Source of the DNA: Gordonia aichiensis NBRC 108223
Lineage (GTDB): Bacteria > Actinomycetota > Actinomycetes > Mycobacteriales > Mycobacteriaceae
Assembly: GCF_000332975.1 (NCBI RefSeq)
Contig: NZ_BANR01000003.1
Coordinates: 372,001 to 436,000, forward strand
DNA length: 64,000 nt
Direction of reading: 5' to 3'
The notes under the pieces were generated by a model. It saw only the letters and a list, made by a program, of their open reading frames with translations. It had not been told where the DNA came from and ran no database searches. Positions 48,388 through 56,592 of the stretch are shown one piece after another. Position 1 is the stretch's first letter, and every line of letters starts with the position of its first letter. The position numbers were made by a program, and so were the translations under genes.

Positions 48388-49170
48388 ATGAACCCGTTCG
48401 ACATCGACGCGTTTCTCACCACGGGCGGACTCGTCGGGCTGTGCGTACTGATTTTCGTCGAAACCGGGCTGCTCATCGGCTTCATCTTTCCCGGTGACTC
48501 GATCCTGTTCACTGCCGGCGTGTTCGCCGCCCAGCCTCAACCGTTCGCCCCGCTGTGGGTGTTGTGCGTCGTGGTTCCGGTCGCGGCGATGTTGGGTGAC
48601 CAATGTGGATTCCTCATCGGTCGGCGATTGGGTCGCGGAGTACTCGAGGGACGCTTGATGCGCACGATCGGACCCACCTACGTCGAGCGGACGCACCGGT
48701 TCTTCGATCGGTTCGGTCCGCTGACCGTGTTCTTCGGGCGGTTCATCGGGATCGTCCGCACCGTGACACCCGTCGTCGCCGGCTTCAGCGGGATGCGTCA
48801 CTCGGTGTTCACTCTCTTCAGTGTCCTCGGGAGCATCGTATGGGCAGCGGGGATCATCGTGCTCGGATACTTTCTGGGGTCTGTCCCGATCATCCGCGAC
48901 CACCTCGAACTGATCATCGTCGCGTCTGTGTTGACGGTTGTGGTGCCGACACTCATCGAGGGTGTTCGACGCTGGCGGGCGCTGCGTCGAATGAAGGGGG
49001 ACGACGCGCCAGTGCCGGCAGCCGGGATCCCCGGCGACAGCGTCGAAGGCGCTGGCGCGCAGGGTGTCGAAGGCGCTGGCGCGCAGAGTGTCGAAGGCGC
49101 CGGCGCGCAGGGTCGGGGCGCCGCGCTTGACGGTCCGGGCGCCGATCGCTCGGAAGAGACACGCCGGTAG
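48388..49170 (+). CDS. DedA-family membrane protein
   Basis: The 260-residue protein belongs to the DedA/VTT group, members of which move undecaprenyl phosphate or phospholipids across the membrane. Visible are ETGLLIGFIFPGDSILF, GDQCGFLIGRRLG and FFGRFIGIVRTVTPVVAG with its conserved Gly/Arg/Pro residues. The tail has three copies of an eight-residue unit (VEGAGAQG/S) encoded by 24-bp repeats at 49042-49113. The transcript is probably leaderless. Confidence 0.9.
   Translation: MNPFDIDAFLTTGGLVGLCVLIFVETGLLIGFIFPGDSILFTAGVFAAQPQPFAPLWVLCVVVPVAAMLGDQCGFLIGRRLGRGVLEGRLMRTIGPTYVERTHRFFDRFGPLTVFFGRFIGIVRTVTPVVAGFSGMRHSVFTLFSVLGSIVWAAGIIVLGYFLGSVPIIRDHLELIIVASVLTVVVPTLIEGVRRWRALRRMKGDDAPVPAAGIPGDSVEGAGAQGVEGAGAQSVEGAGAQGRGAALDGPGADRSEETRR
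49042..49113 (+). repeat. Three 24-bp tandem repeats in the dedA tail
   Basis: Units begin at 49042, 49066 and 49090 and are almost identical. They extend the cytoplasmic C-terminus in steps of eight residues without breaking the frame. Confidence 0.88.
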
Positions 49171-49374
49171 GCCGACCGCCGCATTCTGGGTGGTCGCGAG
49201 ATGTTTACACATTCGGACGTCGTGAACCGTAAAAATCCGACAGAATGACTTATCCACAAGCACGCGTCGAGGTGTCGCCGGGAGGCCCACGGGCTGGCAA
49301 TATCTCATCGCACAACGCGACTGACGATCGGTCGACAGCGCGGCCGGTGGAGTCACCTACGGAGGGCACGGGGG

Positions 49375-49767
49375 ATGCGCGACCAGATGCACGTGCGACA
49401 CGACGATGTCGAACCGGGTAACGACCAGCAAGAGCGGGTTCCCGCTGCGTTTCAGATGTCCTCCGCGCGTTCACGATCCGGCGCGATCTCGGTGGTCACC
49501 ACGCCCCAGGGGCTGCCCACACGCATTCGTATCGAGCGATCACAGCTCGAGAAGCGCCCTGACGTACTCGCTGACGAGATCCTGCGCCTGTGCCGACAAT
49601 CCGCTATGGCGGCCGGAATCCGTTGGCGTGACGAGCTTCTCGATGCAGGCGCGACGCGGGACGTCGTCGACGCCCTCGGGTTGCCGACCACCGACGACCT
49701 CTCCCGTGCCGAGCAGTTCGACGACGAGCACGACGACACTCCGGCGTCGTGGCTGCGTCGGGTGTGA
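49375..49767 (+). CDS. EspD/EspH-like type VII secretion accessory protein
   Basis: The 130-residue protein has a core with a short strand pair (ISVVTTPQGLPTRIRIE) followed by LADEILRLCRQSAMAAGIR, a pattern like the DUF2694/EspD-EspH proteins of mycobacterial ESX-1 loci, which stabilise or escort secreted Esp substrates. Similarity is by eye and moderate. GGAGGG lies eight bases before the ATG. It is the first of nine type VII-linked genes on this strand. Upstream, 49171-49374 shows no gene. Confidence 0.55.
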   Translation: MRDQMHVRHDDVEPGNDQQERVPAAFQMSSARSRSGAISVVTTPQGLPTRIRIERSQLEKRPDVLADEILRLCRQSAMAAGIRWRDELLDAGATRDVVDALGLPTTDDLSRAEQFDDEHDDTPASWLRRV

Positions 49768-49823
49768 GGGCACACGAGAGCGGGCCGGTGGCGAAAGCGG
49801 AAGCACGGTTGGGATGCATGCGG

Positions 49824-49874
49824 ACGGGGGATTGGGAATGACGGGGGATTGGGAATGACGGGGGATTGGGAATG
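49824..49874 (+). repeat. Three 17-bp tandem repeats forming chained micro-ORFs
   Basis: The unit ACGGGGGATTGGGAATG occurs three times. Each carries a G-rich ribosome-binding-like stretch and an ATG. The ATGs at 49838 and 49855 open identical six-codon frames (MTGDWE), each ending in a TGA that overlaps the next ATG (ATGA). The third ATG (49872) starts the YbaB-like gene. Confidence 0.8.
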
Positions 49875-50186
49875 ACGGGAGCCATGGACGAACTCGAAGC
49901 GCGCGCACGGGCCCAGTTGGGGCACCTTGCCGACTTCGGTGACCGGTTGGCTGCGCTGCGCGTGCGGGAGAGCTCGCCGGACGGAATCGTGACCGCAGAG
50001 GTTGACGGCAGCGGAGCGCTGACCGGCCTGTGGCTGGCTGACGACGCCGCACGAGTGGGCGAGACCCGGCTCGGTGAACAGATCGTCGCGACCGCACTGC
50101 TCGGCGCCCAACGGGTGTTCGCAGCGCGAGCTGCACTCACCGAAGAGTTCACCTCGGCCTTCACCGAGCAACTCCAGAGCCGATGA
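49872..50186 (+). CDS. YbaB/EspL-like protein
   Basis: The 104-residue protein resembles YbaB/EbfC nucleoid-associated proteins and the ESX-1 protein EspL: a helix (MDELEARARAQLGHL), then strands (VRESSPDGIVTAEVDGSGALTGLWL) and a long C-terminal helix. EspL in mycobacteria aids substrate stability and gene control. Possible starts are ATG 49872 and ATG 49884. The first follows the 17-bp repeats. Confidence 0.75.
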   Translation: MTGAMDELEARARAQLGHLADFGDRLAALRVRESSPDGIVTAEVDGSGALTGLWLADDAARVGETRLGEQIVATALLGAQRVFAARAALTEEFTSAFTEQLQSR

Positions 50187-50304
50187 CGGCGGCGGAAGAA
50201 CCGGCTGCGAAGTCGGTGGAACCTTTCCGGCTGCACGCCCGTCAGAATCCCGAAGCTCCGACAACCGCAGATCTGCAGACGCGAATCAACGACAAGGGGA
50301 CCAC

Positions 50305-50613
50305 ATGGACGACGTGAGGGTGACACCTGAAGTGCTGCAGGGCTTTGCAGCCACCAACGCGGCGATCGGCACGGCGGTGGGTGCGGCAGGCACGATCGAC
50401 GCGGCAGCCAACACCGCTGCAATGATCGGCGTCTTCGGTCTCATCGGACAAGAGTTCCTCGCAGCCTTCATCACCGCCCAGGCCAACCACCTGTTCGCGG
50501 TGGGCAACCTCGCGGCGGTACATGCCTCCACGGCTGCGGCGACGATGGCCGCACTCGCCGAGTTCGACGCCGGCGACGCGGCGAATGCCGCTGCGATCCG
50601 GGCGGTGTTGTGA
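50305..50613 (+). CDS. EspC/EspF-like small secretion substrate
   Basis: The 102-residue helical protein matches the EspC-type family (VTPEVLQGFAATNAAI at the start, then two Ala-rich helices). In mycobacteria EspC and EspF are co-secreted with the long partners EspA and EspE. Here the next gene, overlapping by four bases, encodes such a long Ala/Pro-rich protein. No YxxxD/E signal is seen. AAGGGGA precedes the ATG. Confidence 0.7.
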   Translation: MDDVRVTPEVLQGFAATNAAIGTAVGAAGTIDAAANTAAMIGVFGLIGQEFLAAFITAQANHLFAVGNLAAVHASTAAATMAALAEFDAGDAANAAAIRAVL

Positions 50614-52007
50614 GTTCGCCGCCGCCTGCGTCCGATGGCGTGCACCCGGCCCCGGACGTTCCCGCGCTGGCCAACATGTCGATCCAGGACATGATCGACG
50701 CCACGCCGCTCGGCCCGATCCTCGACCGTCCGGTCGGCGATGTGCTCGCCGGACTGGGGCTGCCCCAGATACCGCAGTTTCCTGCTCTGCCGCCGATGCC
50801 GGGACTGCCGCCCTTGCCGACGATCGACGTCGGTCTGCTGCTACAACCGATCACCGATCTGCTGGGCGGTTTCGGGACCGGAGATCTCTCCGGGGCTGCC
50901 ATCGATCCATCGATGGTCTTCAGTGGATTGTCGACTGTGCTCGACACCGCGATGTCGTCTGCCGCAGAGGCGCTCAGCGCGCTCGACGCACTGTGGGCCG
51001 GCCAGGCGTCGACGGGTGCGACGACGAAGACGGCGCAGGCAAGCGTCGACAGCGCGGCACTGTCGACGCAGGGAGGGGTGATGTCGATCGACATCCAGGC
51101 GGCGGCCGGGATCGTGGCGGCGGGCCTTGCAACGGTGCAGGGGATCATCGCGGCGACGATCGGCAAGATCGCGGTGCTGGGTCCCGGCCTGGTGACACCG
51201 ATCGGGCAGAGTGTCGCAGTCGGATTCGCGGCCGAGGGCTTGGCCGAGGCGACTGCCGCGGTAGCGGTGACCAGAGCCCAGTTGCTGGGTCCGACAACAC
51301 AGATGGTCGTCAATGGTGCGCCGGTCAACGTCACAAGTCCGCCGACGGCCGCGACGTCGGCAGCACAGTCGTCCTTCGCGCTGGCCAGCTCGATCCTCGG
51401 CGCCGTGTCACCTCTGGTGTCCACCGCGGCCCAACTTCCGTCCGCGTTGCTGAACCCGGTCAGTGACATGCTCGGCACGGAGTCGATCACCGATGGGGAG
51501 GCAGTGCGTGGCGAGCACCTCGTCGGCGGCGACGGCCCCGAATCGTCCGGCCCCGGTGGTGGATCGGGTGATGCCAGGGTCGCCGCAGCAAGCGCGGGTG
51601 GTCTGGGTGCCGGGGGCCTGGGAGTAGGCGTGGGTACTGGGTCGGTGCCGCTGGGTGCCGCGCGCCCTGGAATGCCTGCCCCAGGTGCGACCGAGCCGGC
51701 GTCGTTGACTCCATCGCAGACAACCCGCACGCCCGCTGCAACGACCACACCGGTGCCCGCATCGATGGCGCCGATGATGGCGGCGGGCGCGGCCCGCGGC
51801 GCCGGCGAAGCGGCTGAGCACCATGAGATCCCCGACTACCTGATCACAGAGGAGCACGGACAGCAGGTCGTCGGCGATTCCCGCACGGTGGCTCCGTCGG
51901 TGATCGGCGCCCACACCGTGGAGCCGGAACCGGCGCCGACGCCGGATATCGAACTGCGCCTGCGATGGGACGAGTCGGTACACGAATCCACCGGACCGCA
52001 GCGCTGA
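50610..52007 (+). CDS. Long EspA/EspE-like secretion substrate
   Basis: The 465-residue protein has a Pro-rich N-terminus, a helical hairpin with a Trp-Ala-Gly turn at residues 129-131 (a WxG motif), Ala-rich helices to about residue 290, a Gly/Pro/Thr-rich linker and a conserved-looking end (HHEIPDYLITEEHGQQVVGD). The layout matches ESX substrates of the EspA/EspE/EspB kind. Its GTG overlaps the EspC-like gene. Transport outside the cell and a structural or effector role are inferences. Confidence 0.6.
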   Translation: MSSPPPASDGVHPAPDVPALANMSIQDMIDATPLGPILDRPVGDVLAGLGLPQIPQFPALPPMPGLPPLPTIDVGLLLQPITDLLGGFGTGDLSGAAIDPSMVFSGLSTVLDTAMSSAAEALSALDALWAGQASTGATTKTAQASVDSAALSTQGGVMSIDIQAAAGIVAAGLATVQGIIAATIGKIAVLGPGLVTPIGQSVAVGFAAEGLAEATAAVAVTRAQLLGPTTQMVVNGAPVNVTSPPTAATSAAQSSFALASSILGAVSPLVSTAAQLPSALLNPVSDMLGTESITDGEAVRGEHLVGGDGPESSGPGGGSGDARVAAASAGGLGAGGLGVGVGTGSVPLGAARPGMPAPGATEPASLTPSQTTRTPAATTTPVPASMAPMMAAGAARGAGEAAEHHEIPDYLITEEHGQQVVGDSRTVAPSVIGAHTVEPEPAPTPDIELRLRWDESVHESTGPQR

Positions 52008-52052
52008 CCACCCTTTTCGCCGACCAACATCCCAGACACCCGGAGGTACTCC

Positions 52053-52358
52053 GTGCCAGAACCCAAGCTCAGCGTCGAAGCTGACGAACTCCTCACCGCC
52101 GCTGCTGATCTCGACCGACTTGCGGACCGGGTCGAACGTTCGGTCATCGGTGCGTCAGATCGGAAGACCATCGCGGCGGCCGGACGAGACGAGGTGTCGG
52201 TCGCGGTGGCGAGTTCCTTCGATGCCGTCGCGCAGGGGTTCGACGACGATGCGGCGTCCGGAGTCCTCGAGCTCCGCAAACTCGCCGCCACATTGCGGGC
52301 GCAGTCGACGCGCATCGTCGGGGCCGACGAAGAGATCGCACGCTCGATGCGCACCTGA
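52053..52358 (+). CDS. PE-like protein
   Basis: The 101-residue protein has two helices in the PE layout: LSVEADELLTAAADLDRLADRVE, a turn, then AGRDEVSVAVASSFDAVAQGFD, like the DEVSxxxAxxFxxxAxxY segment of PE proteins. The Pro-Glu pair is replaced by Val-Glu and no YxxxD/E signal is obvious. It directly precedes a PPE-like gene, as PE genes do. CGGAGG lies before the GTG. An EspC-like classification is the alternative. Confidence 0.6.
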   Translation: MPEPKLSVEADELLTAAADLDRLADRVERSVIGASDRKTIAAAGRDEVSVAVASSFDAVAQGFDDDAASGVLELRKLAATLRAQSTRIVGADEEIARSMRT

Positions 52359-52455
52359 GATCTGCCACGAGCGCGATCCGCGAAGGAACTCGAGGTGACA
52401 ACTGCCGGCGGCCGACGCGGCAGTAGTGCCACTCGTACCAAGAAGGGAGGATGAG

Positions 52456-53505
52456 ATGACCGGCTTCACCGGCGTCATCTGGGACGCACGTACCACCGAT
52501 CGGCTGGTCTCCGACCTCTCCTGCGGTGTCGGGTCGGCGCACCTGATCGACGCGGGACACGCCTGGACTTCCGTCGCGGCGGAGATGGCCGACGCGGCAA
52601 TGGAATACCGTGCGATTCTGTCGCGTGTGGCCGACGCCTGGCAATCGGCACACGCCGGCGCGGCGCTTGAACGCATCGATGTGCTGGGTCGCTGGTTCGC
52701 CGACGCCGCGGCAGCCGCATCGTCGAACGCGGTGCTGGCGCTGGAACAGGGCGCTGCGGCAGCGGTTGCCCGGCTGGCAATGCCTGCTGCGCCGGAGGTC
52801 GAGTTGGTCGATGGGCTTCGCGACCTCGCGAGTTCGGTAAGTGCAGTCGCTCCGGTGATCACGGGTGCCGCCGCATATGCCGAACGTGCCCGACACGATC
52901 AGCGCATGCGGGCAGCTCGAGTGATGGAGACCTATGAGCAGGCGGCGACGCCCGCGGCAAAATCCTGGCACGTCCACAGTCCTGCGCCGCAGGTGGTTTC
53001 CGATGCGGCTCTGCACGCCGAGCAGGGTGCGGCGCGAAGCACACGCGTTCGAGCCGATGCCGCACCTGGTGCGGCATCGACAACCGCGGCGCGACCTGGT
53101 GCCGTCATGCCGACTGTCTCAACGGCGGTGGCGACACCTGTCAGAGCGGGATACGCCCCGACGACACTTGCGTCCGTTGCGCAGGCCGCGCAGGCAGCAC
53201 CGACACCTGTCCAGCGGCCCGCGTCGTCGGAGACGATGCCGCCTCCCGTGGCGCCGGTTCCTGCGGCGGCCGTTGCCACCGAGCACAGAATGGCGCGGTC
53301 GGCGGTCCCGGTTCACTGTTCCGACGGAGCCGGTTCGGTGGACGGTGCGAGTATCGCCCACGAGTCACCCGCAACCTGGGCCGCAGCGAGTGTTGCCACG
53401 ACGCCGCACGTGGTGATCGACGCCGAGGCGCACGCGGGTGCGCCGATGCTCGACCCCGCCTATTTCGAGCAGACGCTGCGGCTCGGGGAAGGGGACACAC
53501 GATGA
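52456..53505 (+). CDS. PPE-like protein
   Basis: The 349-residue protein has the five-helix PPE arrangement in the first 180 residues: VIWDARTTDRLVSD at the start, HAWTSVAAEMADAAMEYRAIL, the turn AWQSAHAG (Trp62-Gln-Ser in place of WxG) and the paired Ala-rich helices that follow. The remainder is a Pro/Ala/Thr-rich tail. PPE proteins dimerise with PE partners and are bound by EspG, and both neighbours are present. The ATG at 52456 follows GGGAGG. The end overlaps the EspG gene by four bases. Confidence 0.65.
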   Translation: MTGFTGVIWDARTTDRLVSDLSCGVGSAHLIDAGHAWTSVAAEMADAAMEYRAILSRVADAWQSAHAGAALERIDVLGRWFADAAAAASSNAVLALEQGAAAAVARLAMPAAPEVELVDGLRDLASSVSAVAPVITGAAAYAERARHDQRMRAARVMETYEQAATPAAKSWHVHSPAPQVVSDAALHAEQGAARSTRVRADAAPGAASTTAARPGAVMPTVSTAVATPVRAGYAPTTLASVAQAAQAAPTPVQRPASSETMPPPVAPVPAAAVATEHRMARSAVPVHCSDGAGSVDGASIAHESPATWAAASVATTPHVVIDAEAHAGAPMLDPAYFEQTLRLGEGDTR

Positions 53506-54347
53506 TCTGGACTGCCACCAGGGGCGGACGAGTAGATGTCGCCCTGCTGCGTCGTGCGGGTGCGAGGCGTGGTGTCCTCACCTGGCCGGTGGTCCTCGAC
53601 ATGGTGGGTACCGAGGACGACGCCGAGCGTGTGCGCGCTGCGTTCTCGGCGGCCGACGGGCGACTCGAGGAGCTCGGCCTCGTCGACGATCTGGGCGATC
53701 CCGTGCCGTGGCTGGCGACCGCGACGACGGTACTCGCCCGGCCCGACCGTGAGTTGGAGATCCGAACGTTCAGTGAATCCGGCTCTGTCCGTGCGTGTCT
53801 CGCGCGACGCAACGGCGAGCATGTCCTGGCGATACGCAGCGGTGACATCGTCGACGTGACGGTGGTCGACCCTGCCGACACGGCCGCGCTCGCCACGCTT
53901 GTTCGTCGCTACTGCGTCGATAGTGCTGATGACGTCGGGGCTGCCGGCCAGGCGATGGACGTGCGGCCGCTCGAATTCGCTGCGCTGGCGTGTCCCTGCG
54001 ATGAGCTCGCCGATCGGCTCGGGCGCTGCCGGCATGGTGACGACGTTGCGCGCACGCTCGCCCGGTTGGGTATGCCGGTGGGCGATTCCCGCACCGTGGC
54101 AAGCGCTCTCGCGACCATCGGCCGTCGAACCGAGATCGTCGCGGTCTCCCGCCTCGACGGTTCGCTCACGCAGTCACCCGGGGCGCTCGGCATCGTGGAC
54201 ACCGCACGTGGTCGGATCGTGGCCGGTCCCAGTAGATCTCCCGACGGCAGGGTGTGGACCACGCTGTCGCCGGGTTCGGGTCAACGCATCAGTCAGGCGG
54301 TAGGTCTGCTGATCGAGACCCTTCCCGACGGATGGTGGCCCCGGTGA
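53502..54347 (+). CDS. EspG-like ESX chaperone
   Basis: EspG proteins hold the tips of PPE proteins in the cytoplasm and guide PE-PPE pairs to their ESX system. The 281-residue product shows the mixed beta/alpha layout and the C-terminal stretch RIVAGPSRSPDGRVWTTLSPGS followed by an amphipathic helix, as in EspG. It overlaps the PPE-like gene (ATGA). The direct PPE-EspG coupling supports both calls. Confidence 0.7.
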   Translation: MIWTATRGGRVDVALLRRAGARRGVLTWPVVLDMVGTEDDAERVRAAFSAADGRLEELGLVDDLGDPVPWLATATTVLARPDRELEIRTFSESGSVRACLARRNGEHVLAIRSGDIVDVTVVDPADTAALATLVRRYCVDSADDVGAAGQAMDVRPLEFAALACPCDELADRLGRCRHGDDVARTLARLGMPVGDSRTVASALATIGRRTEIVAVSRLDGSLTQSPGALGIVDTARGRIVAGPSRSPDGRVWTTLSPGSGQRISQAVGLLIETLPDGWWPR

Positions 54348-54473
54348 CGTCGGGGCCGACCGCTCGGAAAACGACACCGGAACCGATTCCGGTTGTCGTG
54401 CGCACCACCGGTATCTGACTGCCGGATACCGCAAGGCACCGGGTTTCGGTGCTTGATACAGGAGGATCTGAAG

Positions 54474-54803
54474 ATGCTCAATCTCGGTGACAACGGCTCG
54501 GGAGCGGTCAAGGTCGACGTCGAATCGGCCATGGCCACAACAAAATCAGTGGCGGGCGTGGTGGCCGACATGCAGGAGACCATCGGACGCATCGCACGCG
54601 CGTCGTCGAACGGCGCTGCGTCGTGGCAGGGGAGGGCATCGGCTGCGTTCACCGACACCCACGCCGACTGGAACTCCTCTGCGCTGGCACTGCACAACGC
54701 GCTCGACGACATCCGGAACAAGCTCAGCAGTGGTTTCGCCGGCTACGACGACAACGATGCCCAGATCGCCGGGGGCTTCCAGCCCGGTGGCGTCCGGCTC
54801 TGA
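54474..54803 (+). CDS. WXG100 (Esx) protein with secretion signal, EsxB-like
   Basis: The 109-residue protein forms a helical hairpin around Trp51-Gln-Gly53 and ends with Tyr91-x3-Asp95, the YxxxD/E type VII signal carried by EsxB-type partners. GGAGG precedes the ATG at 54474. It probably pairs with the product of the next Esx gene. The 126-base gap before it may hold a promoter but none is clear. Confidence 0.85.
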   Translation: MLNLGDNGSGAVKVDVESAMATTKSVAGVVADMQETIGRIARASSNGAASWQGRASAAFTDTHADWNSSALALHNALDDIRNKLSSGFAGYDDNDAQIAGGFQPGGVRL

Positions 54804-54957
54804 GCGGCCGAGCTGTCGCGGGACCGTGCGCCTCCCACGACACGCGTGTGGCGCCCACGGCTTCCGGCTTCCGCCGCACACACGCTGAAACAACTTCGAA
54901 CACAAACATATTCACGCTCGGTTGCACATGGTCGAGCGGTCAGAAGGGAAACCGGAA

Positions 54958-55254
54958 ATGGCACAAATCGAATACAACTTCGCTAGTCTCGGCGACCTCA
55001 GTGGGAATCTCCAGTCGGAGTTCGGGCGACTGAGCGACCTCGCCGACGAGCTCAAGCGGCAGGTCCACTCTCTCGACTCGGTCTGGACGTCGACCACTGC
55101 CAAGGCGGCCTACGAACAGGCGCAGGCGAACTGGGATCGCATCTTCCTGCAGTCGCGCGACCAGTTGTCCGGCCTGCACCGCGGCGTGCAGAACGCGTCG
55201 AACACGATGTCAGAACTCGACGGTGCGATCGGCCGCGGGTTCGGCTCGATCTGA
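54958..55254 (+). CDS. WXG100 (Esx) protein, EsxA-like, variant turn
   Basis: The 98-residue protein is a helical hairpin like EsxA. The turn is Trp43-Thr-Ser45, so the glycine of WxG is replaced by serine. The following AAYEQAQANWDRIF helix keeps the second tryptophan. No YxxxD/E signal is seen, as expected for the partner without the signal. AGAAGGG lies before the ATG. It is the last gene of the type VII set. Confidence 0.82.
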   Translation: MAQIEYNFASLGDLSGNLQSEFGRLSDLADELKRQVHSLDSVWTSTTAKAAYEQAQANWDRIFLQSRDQLSGLHRGVQNASNTMSELDGAIGRGFGSI

Positions 55255-55436
55255 CTGCGGGCCTCGCGGTGTGGGTGCCGCTGTGCGTCGGCCGGATGCA
55301 CCCACACCGCCACCGCGCGCGATGTGATCGTGGGCATGTCCGTTCTGGGGTGCTCGGTTAGAGTCTTCAGGCGACAAGGCTCGCCCACGACGTTCGTCGT
55401 CGGGAAGGACAGTGCAGTCGATGGAAGGACAACACG

Positions 55437-56393
55437 GTGTCGGCTGAAGGCTCCAAGAAGGCGATTCTCGCGGCGCTCGCTGCCAACGCAGGCATCGCTG
55501 TCGCCAAGTTCGTCGGGTTCGCGATCACAGGATCGTCGTCGATGCTCGCCGAAGGCGTGCACTCCGTTGCCGACACCAGCAACCAGGGACTGTTGTTGCT
55601 GGGGCAGAAGCGTGCGCGCCAGGACGCCGACCAGCTCCATCCGTTCGGTTACGGACGCGCCCGCTACTTCTACTCGTTCGTGGTCGCGCTCGTGATCTTC
55701 ACGCTCGGCTCGATGTTCGCGATCTACGAGGGCATCGAGAAGATCACGCACGCGCATGATCACGGGCTCGAATCGCCGATCGTCGCGATCGTGATCCTCC
55801 TCGTGGCCATCTGTCTCGAGGGGTACAGCTTCACGACCGCGATGCGAGAATCGCGACCGCTCAAGGGGCGTTCATCGTGGTGGCGATTCATCCGTAACTC
55901 GAGAAACCCTGAGCTTCCTGTTGTGCTACTCGAGGACAGCGGGGCGTTGGTCGGCCTTCTACTCGCGCTGCTCGGCGTCGGGCTGACCATGATCACCGGC
56001 AATGCGGTGTGGGACGGCGTCGGTACGTTGGCGATCGGTGTGCTGCTCGGCGTGATCGCGATCGTGCTGATCGTCGAGATGAAGAGCCTGCTGATCGGCG
56101 AGGGCGCGACCGTCGACGAAGCGATCGCACTGCGTGAGGCACTCGAATCCGGTGGCGTCGAGCGCGTCATCCACATGAAGACCCAGTATCTCGGTCCCGA
56201 CGAGCTCCTCGTCGCCGCCAAGATCGCGATCCCGGCGGGCACGGACGTCGTCGCCGTCGCGCACATCATCGACGATGCGGAAGCGCGAATCCGTACTGTC
56301 GTACCACAAGCCCGCATCATCTATCTCGAGCCGGACATCGATCGGGGCGGCCCGGGTTTCGTGCCTGATCGAGCCGACAGGTCTTCGCGTTAG
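55437..56393 (+). CDS. Cation diffusion facilitator
   Basis: The 318-residue membrane protein belongs to the cation efflux family that exports Zn, Fe, Co or Mn in exchange for protons. Helix 2 has the site HSVAD, and HPFGYGRARYFYSF follows. Later helices have ALVGLLLALLG. The cytoplasmic C-terminal domain is present. The metal cannot be told. It starts at GTG 55437, 182 bases after the Esx gene, and probably has its own promoter. Confidence 0.9.
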   Translation: MSAEGSKKAILAALAANAGIAVAKFVGFAITGSSSMLAEGVHSVADTSNQGLLLLGQKRARQDADQLHPFGYGRARYFYSFVVALVIFTLGSMFAIYEGIEKITHAHDHGLESPIVAIVILLVAICLEGYSFTTAMRESRPLKGRSSWWRFIRNSRNPELPVVLLEDSGALVGLLLALLGVGLTMITGNAVWDGVGTLAIGVLLGVIAIVLIVEMKSLLIGEGATVDEAIALREALESGGVERVIHMKTQYLGPDELLVAAKIAIPAGTDVVAVAHIIDDAEARIRTVVPQARIIYLEPDIDRGGPGFVPDRADRSSR

Positions 56394-56592
56394 TCCCTCA
56401 CGCGACCGGCACAGTCGGTAGCGTGTGAATCCGCGATAATCGGAAAACCGGTTGCGCGAGCACACCGTCGAGTCGGGGATCACAAGTCACTTCGGCTCCG
56501 CGTCGATCGAGAACACGGGCGACGTGTCGGCGGGCTGACTGGCACTGATGACCAGACATGCAGATGACCAGATATGCAGGGGAGAACCGCTG

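Noticed and set aside
49250..49258. TTATCCACA, a perfect DnaA-box sequence.
   Set aside because: It is a single copy with no cluster, AT-rich unwinding region or dnaA/dnaN genes, so it is not evidence of an origin.
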